Shown: positions 36,276 through 48,457 of the stretch, piece after piece
Position numbering within the stretch: position 1 is the stretch's first letter
Layout of the letters: each line of letters opens with the position of its first letter
Assembly: GCF_005239225.2 (NCBI RefSeq)
Contig: NC_133289.1
Span: 4,719,501 to 4,783,500, forward strand
Direction of reading: 5' to 3'
Source: Populus alba
Taxonomy: Eukaryota; Streptophyta; Magnoliopsida; Malpighiales; Salicaceae
Length of the DNA stretch: 64,000 nucleotides
Translations under genes and position numbers: made by a program
The notes under the pieces: generated by a model
The model's database searches: none
What the model saw: only the letters and a program-made list of their open reading frames with translations
Told to the model about the DNA's origin: nothing

Positions 36276-37126
36276 AGTGACATGTATTTGATAAGTTTAT
36301 TTTAATGTCATTTGTAAGTAATCTTTTTTTTTTAATTAAAATCTTAATTTGCAATAAAAAGGCAGCATAAGTTGATGTTATTTAAAAAAATAATAATAAT
36401 TTTGTGTGGTCAATTGGTAATTACGGAAGAAATTAAATCCACCCGTCCTGGTTAACTGAGGTGTCAATAAAAGAGAGAAAAGAAAAGTTTGCAAACTATT
36501 TATTATTTATTATAAAATCTATAACTATATATATTAAACGCGCATTAAATTCTTTTAGATTTTATAATTGTTGAGTTTAATTTTTTGTTTGGTTTCGCAT
36601 AACACTTGAATTTTTTTAATTTCCTTTAATATTTTTATTTTTAATTTTTTTATAAATAAACTACTTGTTTTATATTTTAAATATTAAAAAAAATAAAGTT
36701 ATTTTTGAATATTTATAGTGTTATTTTATCTTTATTTTTTTAAAAATATTATTAAACTTGTAGTATTTTTTGTCAGTACGGTGTTATAAATGTTGACAAT
36801 TGCGAAGAAGCAAACGATGTGAATTTCGTGACCCCTCCATTGCCATTTGTTTGAAAAATGACGTCCTGAATTGTTCAAATAATAATAATAATAATAATCG
36901 ACCCATGCCGTTAAAAAAGAAAAGGAAAGAAAGAAAGAAAACACGGACGCTGTATTTGTCAAGAAATTTGTAAAATAAAACAGTGACAGTAGAACTCCAT
37001 TTCTGCTTCATTATTATGGCACAACTTCACGAATTAAATGTATTTATTGGGCTAGCTAACAGCAATAAATAAATTTATTCTAAGAAAAACAATAAAAGAA
37101 TTCTATTCCTGCTTTAGTTAAGATCA
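36276..37126. other. Intergenic AT-rich DNA with an (AAT)n run
   Basis: An AAT microsatellite of about seven units lies near 36878-36898. The overlapping minus-strand frames at 36732-37011 are driven by it and by A/T runs, so they are not genes. Confidence 0.5.
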
Positions 37127-37134
37127 TCGACAAG

Positions 37135-38075
37135 CAAGGCCGGAGCCAGGAATTTTTCCTGTCCTATTAAATAAATGTATAATTTTTTTAAAAAATAACT
37201 ATTAATTCATGTATATAAATTTTTGAAGATAACATTACAGTTTTAATTTAAATACATTACCTAAAATATTAAAAAAAATGCATAAAATTGAAGTAAAAAG
37301 TAAAAAGTAAAAAGAAACTCACTATTAAAGTTACATCCATTCGATGTTTTATGAAATATAATTCATTTATAATCAAATCTAAATCAATATTATACCAACC
37401 CCTTAATCAAGATAAAATAATAATCTCATGTCAACTGGAAAAAAAAATTAATTAATTTTTTTTCTCTCTCAATTCCTTCTTCCTTTACTTGATTCTTCAT
37501 TAGATTAGGGTTTTATAGGTTATACTTTGTAAGTTTATAAGGTTATTCTCTTATTTTTTTTTTTCCTTGGATTTTTTTCTTTATGTTTTCCCTTGCTTCT
37601 CTCTTGCCTTTTATTTTCTTTCTTTTTCTATCCTGCTTCTTTACAGTCGGTAAGATATAAAAAAAAAAAAGAGCTTATTTGTTTTATTTTTTGATGGCAA
37701 ATAATCATCTTACCCTTTTGTTAGCACTACCAAGCTCCGTTCACCCTAAAATTTTAACTAGATTTTATTCAATATATTTTAAAATCCCTTGTAAAATTTC
37801 AGCTCAATTTAATAGTCGGATTGAAAATTACGTTTAATAACGTAAAACTAGTTAAATTATGATTTTTCATCAAATTTCTAAATTTCTCCAAAAATTTTGA
37901 AATTTTAATCCAAGCTAAAGTATTATATTACAAGGCTCTACGCAAATTTTTAAATTTTTTTGATAACTCAATTAAAAATTAAAAATTTATTTATATAAAA
38001 CTAGTCAAAAAAATATTGATAAAATCTTAACCTGGGCTAGAGCCCACCCTAACCCTCAGCACACCTCCGCCCTTG
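37135..38075. mobile_element. Non-autonomous hAT-like DNA transposon (941 bp)
   Basis: The left end is CAAGGCCGGAGCC and the right end is the complement of CAAGGGCGGAG. The same 8-mer TCGACAAG flanks both sides (37127-37134 and 38076-38083), giving a clean 8-bp target duplication. Ends beginning CA(A/G)GG plus an 8-bp duplication fit the hAT superfamily. The interior is AT-rich, with GGAATTTTTCCTG near the left end and GGGCTAGAGCCCACCC near the right. No transposase frame is visible. Confidence 0.75.
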
Positions 38076-38430
38076 TCGACAAGGGACCATGACCCTCCAC
38101 CGTGTGCCCGCCCTTCTTATAACGACATAGACACCTGTATATCTTCCGTTGCCCATAGAATTTTTACAAACAAACAACGGGCTGCTAGTGGTCACCAAGT
38201 GAGCAGCACGAGCCTTGCTTCTAATCTTATCTATTTATTTACATAAATGCACGAGATGTTCTTAAGTTGGTTTATATATTGATTAAGATTAATTGTTTTA
38301 GAAAATTTTGAGAAATATATATATATATATGTGTGTGTGTGTGTTTATAACAGTATAACAATTTAAAAAATTTAATAATTTTTCTTGTTAATCGTAAGAT
38401 TCAAGCTAAACCTTTCTAACTACTTAAAAT

Positions 38431-38612
38431 GTGTTGGGTAACAGCGGTTATTTTTTTAAAATATTTTTTTTATTAAATAATATATTAAAATGATTTTTTT
38501 TTTAATTTTTTACACTAGCATATCAAAACTATTTAAAAATACAAAAGATATTTTAAATAATTTTTTTAAAAAAATTTTTTGACAAATAATGTTTTGACTA
38601 CAGTACCAAATA
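38431..38612. mobile_element. MITE-like dispersed repeat, second copy
   Basis: It starts TGTTGGGTAACAGCGG, has ACACTAGCATATCAAAACTA in the middle, and ends TACAGTACCAAATATA. The order matches the copy at 17984-18170, with heavy A/T expansion. The boundaries are approximate. Confidence 0.45.
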
Positions 38613-39986
38613 TAATCTTAATTAACTCCTAATATACTATGCTGCATAAAAAAGCCCCCTTGTTATATTATAATTAAAAAAATTGAATTTTATATATTTG
38701 ATATATAATTAGTAGATTAAACGTACATGTGTTGCCTTTTTTTAAATTTTAATAATAAGAATTATTTCTGATCAGCATACATAATTTAATTGAATTGATA
38801 ATGGAATTTGTTTACTGTAGAAAATGGATAATAGGAGAGAGTTGAATATGACATCGATGATGAAGAGATTGTATGATCAGTTAATAATTCTTGTTTTTTA
38901 CACTGAACTTTACTTATAAATGTGTTTTGAATTTTGATTTTTAGAAATTAAAATAATTTGTTCTTGATTTATAGGGACTTACTTTTTATTTATTTTATAT
39001 TAAAAAACATATCTTACAATAATTTTAATAAAAAAAATATATTCTCAAACTTATTCTTTTTTAAACTGCAATAACAATGACTTTACTCCTTTGATGCCAG
39101 ATATATACTAAAATTAGACCCCACCCGACAGCTCTCACGGGATTTAATATTTAAAAAGTAATCTGAGGATCCTGTGTTATTAAATAAAATAATAAGAAGT
39201 ATTGGGGTCTGTTGGGAGTGGATAGATGTCAGTGTTACGTGGAACGTAAAGAGCGTGTGAGAGTGTCACAATAGGAGACAAAAGCTGTCAGTGAAACGGA
39301 TCAAAATCCATTGGTTTCTTTCGAGAGAGAAGAGAGCCCATAGGTTTCTTATTTTCTGAAAACCGTTGGATCCACTTTCGATTGCTTGTGCTCTAACTCA
39401 ACCAGAGGTCCTGGTTTGGTTCTCCTACGTTTTCAACTCTCAAAAAGCTGTGGAGCCCCCCACTTGTTACTGTAATTTCCGTATTTTTTTTTAATAAAAA
39501 ATTAATTCTTTTAAAAATACTTTTAAAATACAATTATTTTTGCATTCGTGTCCGCATACTCTTGCCATTTCCGTAAAAACAATTATTGATGGGTTTTCTA
39601 CTTTAATTATCATGTGATTGCATGATGCCATGGTCTACATTCTTTGTATCTGCTCATAAGATTTGGAGGGAATATAATTTAGGGAATCAATTCACCTGAT
39701 GTGGAAATCCAAAATAAGGAAAACACTTGTGTTAATTCCATAATTGGGTAGTGATATTAAAAAAAAATCAATACATTTAAGGGAGATTTTTTTCATTGTA
39801 CACTACATAGTAACAAATTCAATGTTCCAAACCAAGAGTGAATTTGAATGGTTCTTTTTTCAATGCATTTAAAAAGAATCATATATATATATATATATTT
39901 ATGAAACTTTTAAATGATATGTCAATTTATTAATGGTAAAATGTGAGTATTATGAATTTTGAATAATTAATATGCCATGAAAAAAG

Positions 39987-39989
<3 letters not shown>

Positions 39990-40026
<37 letters not shown>
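39990..40026. repeat. (AT)n microsatellite
   Basis: An unbroken run of about 18 AT units lies between AAGTC and GAAAATT. A shorter (AT)n lies about 100 bases upstream. Confidence 0.85.
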
Positions 40027-40030
<4 letters not shown>

Positions 40031-40248
40031 ATTTTAATAAAATGACAATACTCAACCAATTTTAAATTTTATATACAAAGGTGATTCCATAAATACACCA
40101 AAATACCCAAACAAAGGAAATCTTAAAAATCCTTATCGACGTATAAATACTCAAACCTCCAAGGACTCCAAAAGAAAACCCAAATTAAAAGATTCCGAAC
40201 CCCTCAAGATATCGCGAGATATCGAACACCCCACCCCCTTCCCTTCGC

Positions 40249-40254
40249 TATAAA
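40249..40254 (+). promoter_or_regulatory. TATA box of the large serine-rich-like gene
   Basis: TATAAA in TTCGCTATAAAGATATCG lies 163 bases before the ATG at 40417. The intervening leader has an A-run and CT-rich tract. Confidence 0.5.
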
Positions 40255-40416
40255 GATATCGCTCGAGTAAAGCTAGGTTTGCCAAATCAACTAGCCGAAC
40301 GCCTCTGACTAGAAAAAAAAAAAAAAAAAAAAACTCCCACTTTCTTTGTCTGCCTAGATTTCCCCTTTCTCTCTCTGTACTTTTAAACCCTAAAAATCGA
40401 CTCCACCACCACCAAA

Positions 40417-41055
40417 ATGGCAGCCACAGCCACTGGATCTTCTAGAAGAACGTCAAGCGGACCAGCTCTCCGCTCGGTCTCTCCTTCCGGCAGATTTCAC
40501 CAGCACTTAACCAGATCTCCGACGTCATACGCTTCCTCCACCGCTTTCGCTTCTTCAAGCTCTAGTTTCACCTCTCGCTCATCAACTTTCTTCACCAGAT
40601 CCGCCTCTCCCACACGTGTCAACATGTACGGACATAGCTCACAGTCGTCTTCTCCATCCGTCCGTTTAAATGCCATATCTCCTAACCGTTCAATCTCCAC
40701 CGTCAATCCCTCTCGGAGCCATCACCATCAGGTCGTGAAAAAACAGAGCACTCCTAAGCGTACCTGTATGTGCTCACCGACGACTCATCCAGGCTCCTTC
40801 CGTTGTAGTCTCCATAAAGGCGTAGGGTTTGGGAGTTCGCCTTCATCATCCAACTACTCTTCAAACAACAATCGGTTGAATGCGCGCAGATCTGCAATGA
40901 CAAATTCGCTAGTGAGAATCGGCGGTGTCGAAGGTGATTTGGTGAGGAGAGCTCTTGCTTCTTTGATTCGGCCTTCTTCACACCAGCAACGGAGGCGTTC
41001 TGCTTTCCAGCCACGACCAAGCCGACTCTCCGTGATGTCCAAATCTGAGGATTGA
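40417..41055 (+). CDS. Serine-rich protein-like protein with CxCSPTTHPGSFRC motif (long form)
   Basis: This is an intronless ORF of 212 aa, with ATG in a good plant context (ACCAAAATGGCA). The N-terminal ~110 residues are low-complexity, rich in S, T, R and P with several SP sites, and probably disordered. The core is C117-M-C119-SPTTHPGSFRC130-SLH133. After a serine/asparagine linker, the C-terminus reads LVRIGG, LASLIRPSSH, RRRSAFQPRPSRLS and VMS. Core and tail match the short paralogue at 28320-28649 in order. Similar Arabidopsis proteins (At5g25280, At5g11090, At3g56500 group) are annotated only as serine-rich protein-related. Cellular role and location are not known to me. Codon use is more GC-rich than the flanks, as expected for a true plant exon. 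Confidence 0.9.
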   Translation: MAATATGSSRRTSSGPALRSVSPSGRFHQHLTRSPTSYASSTAFASSSSSFTSRSSTFFTRSASPTRVNMYGHSSQSSSPSVRLNAISPNRSISTVNPSRSHHHQVVKKQSTPKRTCMCSPTTHPGSFRCSLHKGVGFGSSPSSSNYSSNNNRLNARRSAMTNSLVRIGGVEGDLVRRALASLIRPSSHQQRRRSAFQPRPSRLSVMSKSED

Positions 41056-43144
41056 TGGGTACTTCGGTCAATTCGAGTGTTTTTTCCTTGAATCACCCGA
41101 CGAGAGTACTAGACTCAGATTGTGGTGGCGGCGCTTGGGCTTCGGGACGGAATTGATTTTTACGGACTCCGGTGACCGAAACACAAAATCCGACGACATG
41201 ACTTTTTTTTTATTATAGATATAATACACATGGCTGTTGAGTGTATATAGTTATCAAAGCTATATTATTCATCTGCAAAATTAAGGAGTTTTAAGGACTT
41301 CAAATTAAATTTCTAATCACCAAAACTAACTCTGGCAAATTAAACTGATTGAATTCTATTAATCATCAGTGACATCCATCAATTTTCCATCAAGGCCATC
41401 TTCCCCTTTAATTTTCTTTTTCCTCCATCTCCATTTCCCAGTTGTGTGTGGCTTCTTTTCCGTTTGGTTTCACGTGTTTTCTGTTCATTCCGTTTGTAGG
41501 GCTTCTGTGTTGTGTGCGTGTTGTGATCCACCCGTTCACCGTGTCCGTTTGCGTGGTCTATGTTTCTTCTTGAGAGGTAAGGGGTTCTCTCCTTGTGTGT
41601 TTTTATTTACTTGTATCTGTTGTTTATATATATATATATATATATATTTGCAGGGTATGTATCCCAAGTGTTGTTCCTTCATGCTCTGCCTGGAAGGGAG
41701 AGGACGTTCTTAAGACTGATCAAGGGGAATTTACAGACAGAAATTAATAAAAAAACAAAAACAAAATAAAATGAGGAGGGATGCTCAATGGATGGAAATC
41801 ACCAGATAATTGAAGGCCATTGATTTGGTCACCTAATTGGAGAAATCTAAAACAAATAATTATCACTAAATCAAGATATTAATGAATTTATGAGGAGGAT
41901 TAATATTGAGGTTATTGCGAGGAAGATGTATTATCAATTTGGGAAGAGAAAACTTTATATTATATTAAAAACTACATTGAAATTGAGATTTACTGCCTAA
42001 GGGATAATTGTGAAAGTTGGACTTCGGCCAAAACAATAAGTTGATCGTGACGTCATGACAGGAAAAAAAAAAGAAAAAAAAAAAAGGACAGAAAAATTTG
42101 ATTTCCGCGGGAATACAGCGAGCAAGTACATAATCTTTATTAAACCCTTATGATCCTGAAAAAGCAAGGCAAGAGAATCCTTATTCGGCTAATTAAATTA
42201 GAGGCTGCCCTTATTATTCATTGTTTCCATAATGACGTCTCACATTACCCTGTTCATCACTATTAAAAGCCTTTTCATTTTATTTGAAATAGCTGGACTA
42301 ATTAAATTTTAAATTTATTTTTTAATAATTATAAATTTGAATTTTTTTTATCAAAGTTATATAATTATTAATTTTAAAATAGGTGTAACCTTATCCAAAT
42401 ATTTATATTAATAATAAAAAAAACCTTTCCATGACCCCTGCAGGGTCTGTACATAACCAAACCCCTTGTTTTTATTGCATTTATCAATTAAATCATGCCT
42501 GCATTATTCCTCGAGTCATCAGATTCCATAATTACGTTGACAGAACCATATAATTGAGGTTTGCTTGTATTTAATCTGCTAATTCAGGCTCACAAGTCAG
42601 GCTCTGTCTGCAGGCATTTTTCTATATATGCTCCTCCTCTTTATCATGTAATGATGGAAGTCTCCGACGCTCTGCTGCAGTTGGAGATCATCTCACCACC
42701 AACGGACATGGTTTGTAGATATTGTCTAATAAATTTATATCTTGCTCGAGCCTGTTTCAAACCCCATACCATATATATATATATGTTTTTTTTTTTTTCC
42801 TGGGAGTCACCAAACATCACATCATTACCCACAAGGAGTATTATAGCCTTTATTTTTTATTTCGTATTTACAAGATAAATACAATTATTTTATGAGTTCA
42901 AGAGTGATCATTCATCTTAGAGCCTCTCACACGACAAAAGGATATTTACAGCGGGACTCATTACTATCACCTCCCATTGCATGATCAAGATATACACAAA
43001 CCGCTTGGACTTTTAGGGATAAAATTAGGACACAGACACGTCTCTAGCTATTTACAAAATTTAAAAAGATAAAAAGCTATTTTCGAGTCGTCTCTATCTG
43101 TATAGATGACAGTACCCCATACCTATCGAACACCATTTGCAGGA
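41056..43144. other. 3' flank of the serine-rich-like gene and intergenic DNA
   Basis: At 41370-41750 the sequence is CT-rich, with a plausible donor (GAGAG|GTAAGG, about 41577) and acceptor (TTTGCAG|GG, about 41654). It might be a UTR intron or a non-coding transcript, but no ATG-initiated frame supports a protein. (AT)n lies inside that putative intron at 41628-41647. The rest is AT-rich. Confidence 0.4.
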
Positions 43145-43448
43145 CTAGCTAGAAAACAGCTCTTGGGAAAAAGATAAGGCTCTGAAAGGGATGGGTGTGG
43201 GTGCAAGGAAGGTATTGGCAGTTTCTGAGTGCTTGTCGCTGTCACAAGACTCGTAGTAGATAAGAGAAAATGAGATTCCTTCCTGTTTTTTTAGCTGGAA
43301 ATCAAAGAAACATGTTATAAAAATACGTATGTCCCTGTAAAACAACTGCACTGATGTCATCTGATCAAGAAGTCTTTGCAGATGAGGTTCTAACTTGTGA
43401 TCTTACCCAGGAAGAATAAAAAAACGCAATTAGAGAAGAAGGGTTCAT
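43145..43448 (-). CDS. Candidate two-exon small protein (63 aa), unknown function
   Basis: On the minus strand an ATG at 43448 opens MNPSSLIAFFYSSW (43448-43407). A good donor (TGG|GTAAGA) follows. The acceptor TTTCCAG (next base 43294) leads in phase 0 into LKKQEGISFS. The frame then stays open for 49 codons to TAG at 43145. The intron would be 112 bases. The product has a polar middle (ESCDSDKHSETANT) and ends FSQELFSS. I recognise no family. Support is only the matching frame, the splice sites and raised GC content, so a non-coding transcript is as likely. Confidence 0.3.
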
Positions 43449-44742
43449 AGCTGTAGTGAGATGAAGATGATGAGGAGATGATGTCAACTGAAAGAGAATG
43501 GAAGACAGATGACAGTGAGAGGGGGAAGAGAGCTTTAAAATGTAAATGTGTTTGGCTCTAGGTTTAGTGTTACATTTAGCTCTAATCCTCATCTTAATTG
43601 TCGAAAAGCTGAGTTGGTAATGTTAAAAACAAATACCGCTTCCTGGAAAAATGTACGTACTCTTGGTTTCCTCCTTTCCATTATAAAACTTAAAATTAGC
43701 TGCGTAGAAGTCTTTTCACATTAATTATTATACTTTATTAAATTTATCAACGGAACTGAAATATCTTTAAAATCAAAACATTTACAACCGAGATCAAGAT
43801 TTTTACATTTTTACAATAAGTTTTTTTTTTTATTTATTTAGCTAAGATATAAGTTTGATATTTAAATAAATATAAAAAAATAAAAAGCATAGTAAAATAA
43901 TCAAAGTATTATTAAAGTGAAAAAAATTAAAATTGATATAAGAATTTTTTTTGTCTTTTAAAAATATATATTTTTATTATTATCACGTGGATAATTTTAA
44001 TTTGATTAAATATTAAAAAAAATTCACTCTGCGTAAAATGCATGTGACATTGTGTGAGAGGCACTGGCACCATTTGAGCAATAAGTGCGACGCCTTTTGT
44101 TCTTTAATTAGAAATTTGTTTTTATTTTTTATTTTAATCTTGATTCTTATTCTTTTAAATGTTTTGGGTTATTTTGTTAAATTGATTATTCTTTTTAATT
44201 TTTACCAATGAACAATAAAATTTATTTTAAATTTTAATTTCTTTTCATTGTTATTTTAAATTTTTTTTTAATGTTTTTTCCCAAAAAAACTATAAAGAAA
44301 AAATAAATGAAAAACTAAAAAAATTTAACAAAAAAATAAAGATAAGAAAAAAAAATGATGAGCAAGTTAAAATGATAAAAATACTAAGTATAAAGAGAAA
44401 AAAAAATATAACTATAAATTGAAAAGTTGATGTTTATATATAATAAAATATAATAATAATTATATATATATTAATAAAAACATGGAAGATAATAAGTTAT
44501 TTTTTTTTATATAAAAAAAACCTATTTTCTTTTACAAGAATTACAAATGAAGAGAGTAAAATTTTAACCGTTTATCTGCTCCATTTATTCGAGGCACCTA
44601 CAGTGGGCCTCTTCACAGACCTAAATCCTCAAAATGGAAAGAACAAAAGCAGCCCACATGAATGGACAGAGAGAATATTTAATGGGTTATAGCTGTGAGG
44701 GGTCACGCCAGCACCAAGGACCCTTCCATGGATTTAAATATA

Positions 44743-44778
<36 letters not shown>

Positions 44779-46009
44779 TCTAGCAAGTTATTTTTTAAAG
44801 TGACAACAGTATCTTCTTTAGTCGGCTGGGGCTTAGGCTCTGTAGGTCCATCTCACATGGAAGCTTGCCACCACCATTATATACCTACAGAGACAAAGAC
44901 CTAATTCTTGATCTCACGAACAAAACCCAGCTTGTAATCTTGTGTGCTTTCCATCAAACTGGGTGCCCAGAGATCTACCGAAAGGGAAGGGATGAGTCAG
45001 AAACCCGAATCGCTGACTCAGGTACTTGTGTTTGTTTACATGACAAAACAAAAGAGAGACGGTGGAAGAACTGAGAATCGATCTCCCTCGGAGACGATTT
45101 TGACATGTGGGCTCCATCATAGGTAGTGGGCCCTTGCTTGTAGTCTTAGGTATTGCTATGGTTGACAGCCCATGTGCATGTAGCAGCCTAAGACATGTTG
45201 CTGCTGTGATGATGTTTTTCTCTGTAGGAGAGGATAAGGATTCTACATTTCTTGTGCTTATGCAATACTTTATCTTAGTTTGACAACTGAAGCCAAATTC
45301 TTAACTAGTTTATGTGTTTTGTCTCTTTGCATGACCATTGAGTTTTCGGGATTCTTTTTTTTTTTTTTTAATCTCTAATTTAAAATCTAAACCATGGTGT
45401 AGTTTAATTAGAGATTTCTAATCCTCAAACTAAACTATGACTTGATCATATTATTTGATGACATGTTTGAGCCACAATTTATTTTTGCATTTGAAACCGT
45501 ATTTGGATGCGTTTTGCAATATGGTACCAAACACATAAATACAATGTACACTCCTTTTCTACTAAAAAAGCAGCTTATGTTCCAAAGCACATGTGCATAA
45601 TACAGTTTTTTATTTCTTTTCAATTAAAAAAGAAGGCATGTGCATATATAGTTAAGTGGTAGTTTGGTTCACTTTCACCAAGGCTAAGGCTGCTTATTTT
45701 TATTTTTTTTATTTTTTAGGGAAGATTGGTTTCTACTCTACTTTTTTTATTTAAAGAAGTTTGGCTCCTACTTATTCTAACACCAAATGGCGTCTAATAT
45801 AACGGCACTCCTTTTTTTTTTTTTAAAAAAAAAAAAAAAGAACAGCGAAAAAAATTCAACGTCACCTTAAAGGATAACAATAAAAAGGAAAAAATCCCCG
45901 ATGTCATCGAAATCAGCAGCTGCCGGTGGCTCATCGCTGTATCATGCTATAGATAATAACTGGATGCTATGCTTGCTTGCCGCGGGTTTGTGATATGTTT
46001 GTATATTAT
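43449..46009. other. Intergenic DNA with a (GA)n run
   Basis: It is mostly A/T-rich. (GA)n of about 17 units lies at 44743-44776. A less AT-rich stretch (44580-45260) has short overlapping frames on both strands and no family match. A weak hairpin (GTCTTAGG / CCTAAGAC, 45143-45194) lies inside it. Confidence 0.45.
44743..44776 (+). repeat. (GA)n microsatellite
   Basis: GAGAGA runs without a break for about 34 bases after ATATAGCA. The plus-strand reading (RERERE) is an artefact of the repeat. Confidence 0.85.
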
Positions 46010-46790
46010 CATGAATTTTAAAAAAAATTATATAAAAAAAGATTATTGTAATTTATAATGTTTTTTTTAAAAAAACTACAAAAAATAATTTTAGAAAAAA
46101 AAGGAAAAAAAAACCATATAGAAAAAACATTGTAGCAATCTATAGTGTTTTGTGAATAAATATACAGTTGTAAATCTCAACCAACTCAATATTAAAAAAA
46201 ATAAAATTTTTAAAAAAATTCATAACAAAAAAAAAACTATGTGAGGAATGACGGTAGCAATCTAGTGTTTTAAAGAAAAAAAAAGTACAAAATTAAATTC
46301 TCAATTAGCTTAATATAAAAAAAATAGAAGCAACAAAGATAATTTAAAAAAAAAAATTATATAAAAAAAAAAAGAAGACAAAAGACCCATGTAAAGAAAT
46401 ACTATAACAATCCACAATGTTTTGTAAGGAAAACTACAGTTGCAATTCCCAATCAATTCAATATTAAAAAAATAAAATTAACAAAGATAATTTAAAAAAA
46501 ATTATAAAAAAACATAAAAATATGTGGAGAAATACTATAGCAATTCACAATGTTTTAAAGAAAAAAACTACAAAGCTAAATTCTTAACCATCTCAATATT
46601 AAAAAAAATAAATTCAACAAAGATAATTTTAGAAAAAAAAAACATACAGAAAAACATTATAGGAAAATAAAAACCATGTGGATAAATACGATAATGTTTC
46701 AAAGAAAAAAACTATAAAGCTTAATTTTTAAACAGTTCAATAATAAAAAAAATAAAATTGATAAAGATAATTTAAAAAAAAAACAACACA
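46010..46790. repeat. A-rich minisatellite, about six units of 120-150 bp
   Basis: Each unit has the order GTAGCAATC(T/C)A-(A/T)GTGTTTT, then AAACTACAG/AAGCT, then AATTCTCAA, then CAATATTAAAAAAATAAA, then CAACAAAGATAATTT. Landmarks (CAAT..A..TGTTTT) fall near 46137, 46257, 46410, 46541 and 46689, with a partial one near 46045. The variable spacing comes from A-runs of changing length. Minus-strand frames here are only F/L/Y-rich readings of poly-A. Confidence 0.7.
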
Positions 46791-48457
46791 AAAACAAAAA
46801 AAATAAAAAAAAGAGATAATGTTGGAAAAAAAAAAGGAAAAAAAAACATGGGAAATGAAAAAAAAAAAAGCAAAAAAATAAACATGTGGAAAAAAAACAA
46901 AACAAATAAAAAACAAAATATATGTGAGAAAAGCTAAGTACTTATCCTCACGTTTTAAAATATTAATTAATAACAGCACATTGTAGCGGGTTTGGCAAGC
47001 TGGGAGATAAGAGTGAGCATTTTCGCTTTGATTTTAAACTAAAAAAATAACCAAACTAGATTTATTTGTTTTTTAAAAATTAAACCGAGACCACACCGAA
47101 ATGATATGCTAAATGCACCGCTCTGATTTGGTGCGGCTCATTCCATTTTAACCTTTTGAAATTGAACCTGAGCCGAGCTGATTTTTTGTTAAAAATTGTC
47201 TAGTCGATTTATCCCTTTCTTTTTTTATGGTTTAGTTTTCTTAGTTTAATCAGTTTCTCTTCTTCTTTTTCCCTTGTACTAATAACAGCCACCATTGCAG
47301 TAATTTGCACATGGATACTCGAGCATATAATTGGAAATATTCACCGTTTTATAGATGATATACTCATATTAAAACTATAAAAATATCCAAAGCACTGCAC
47401 AGATAAACGCATTTTAAAAACTATGTGAATTACAATGTCAAATGATGCTTAAAAATCTAGCAAGTTATAACACAAAAAAGATACGAGGAAAAGAAAGCTA
47501 CTGCAATGATATAACTTAAACAATAAATACAAGAAATAAAAAAAGAGAGTAAAGAAGTTCTGTCAATAGCAGGTCGTCAAGAAACAGCAGTTAGGACTTG
47601 GGATCGAAGTGGCCTTTAACTCTTGGTTGTAGGCTTGCCGTGAGTGGGCCGCAGGAGACCAGCAATTTCTAACTAACCTACCTCGGGTGGCAGCATGCAC
47701 CGTGTCAATAGTTCTATCCAATTTTTATGGGCCAAAACCACGATGATTAAACTTGAATGACGGTAAATAGTAGCATCTTGGATTACAGAAAGATCTCCTT
47801 TAGTTTAAGTTGAAAAGAAAAGCTGTCAAATCCTTTGTTTCTGCCCTAATTAAGTGGTGTGCAATGCTTGCTTGCAAATGATTGGCATGGTGTCTATAGA
47901 AAAAGTTCTTAAGAACGTAGCTATAAAACTCTACTCCAAGAATAATCCAGCAGTTCTTGACAAGAAGCCTTGCGTTTTCTATATATATAAGAGAATATTG
48001 CATTGGGTGTTGCTGGTTTTTGGATACTCTCCTGTCTGTTCTAACTCTTAGTCATTGGGCTAAACCAGATTTCTGGGGAGGGCTTCGTTATATATGTTCC
48101 TTCCGGTTGGGCTTCTGATGAAATTTGTTCTATCCTTCTGATCTTCAATCAAATTATATGCTCCAGGAAAGCATATATTGGACCAAGTTTTAGAACATCA
48201 AAAGAAGCCAACTAACAGAAATAATGCTCAAGAATATGATCAACATATTCCCAAGTCAGAAGACGTAATTGGTCGGTGGAAAATCAATTTGCATGGGTTC
48301 GTGCTTTGATATACCAGCAACTGGGTGGAGGCCAAAACACCCTTTCGAGAAGAAATGCTCACTTCATTACTTCTTTTTCGATGCTGTTCGAAATCATAAA
48401 ACAAAGTAGTAATTTGCCCCCACAGCTTACCTCAGGTTCTACTTTGGTTACTTAAAC
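46791..48457. other. Intergenic AT-rich DNA
   Basis: It begins with A-rich sequence. At about 46985-47250 there is a stretch with AACCAAACTAG, AAACCGAGACC and GAGCCGAGCTG, typical of a decayed dispersed repeat. The frames at 47800-48051 lack any family feature. Confidence 0.45.

Larger units (their letters stand above)
38084..40248. other. Intergenic DNA with simple repeats; upstream of the large serine-rich-like gene
   Basis: A MITE-like block lies at 38431-38612. (AT)n/(GT)n runs occur near 38316-38345, 39880-39898 and 39990-40026. A less AT-rich stretch at 39200-39450 has no frame. A near-palindrome, GATATCGCGAGATATC, lies at about 40208, shortly before the TATA box. Confidence 0.5.

Noticed and set aside
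41369..41750. Spliced frame downstream of the serine-rich-like gene
   Set aside because: A plausible intron (about 41577-41654) exists, but the frame has no ATG and no recognisable family. A UTR or non-coding transcript is more likely.
46699..46979. Minus-strand F/L/Y-rich frames
   Set aside because: They are translations of poly-A-rich minisatellite sequence.
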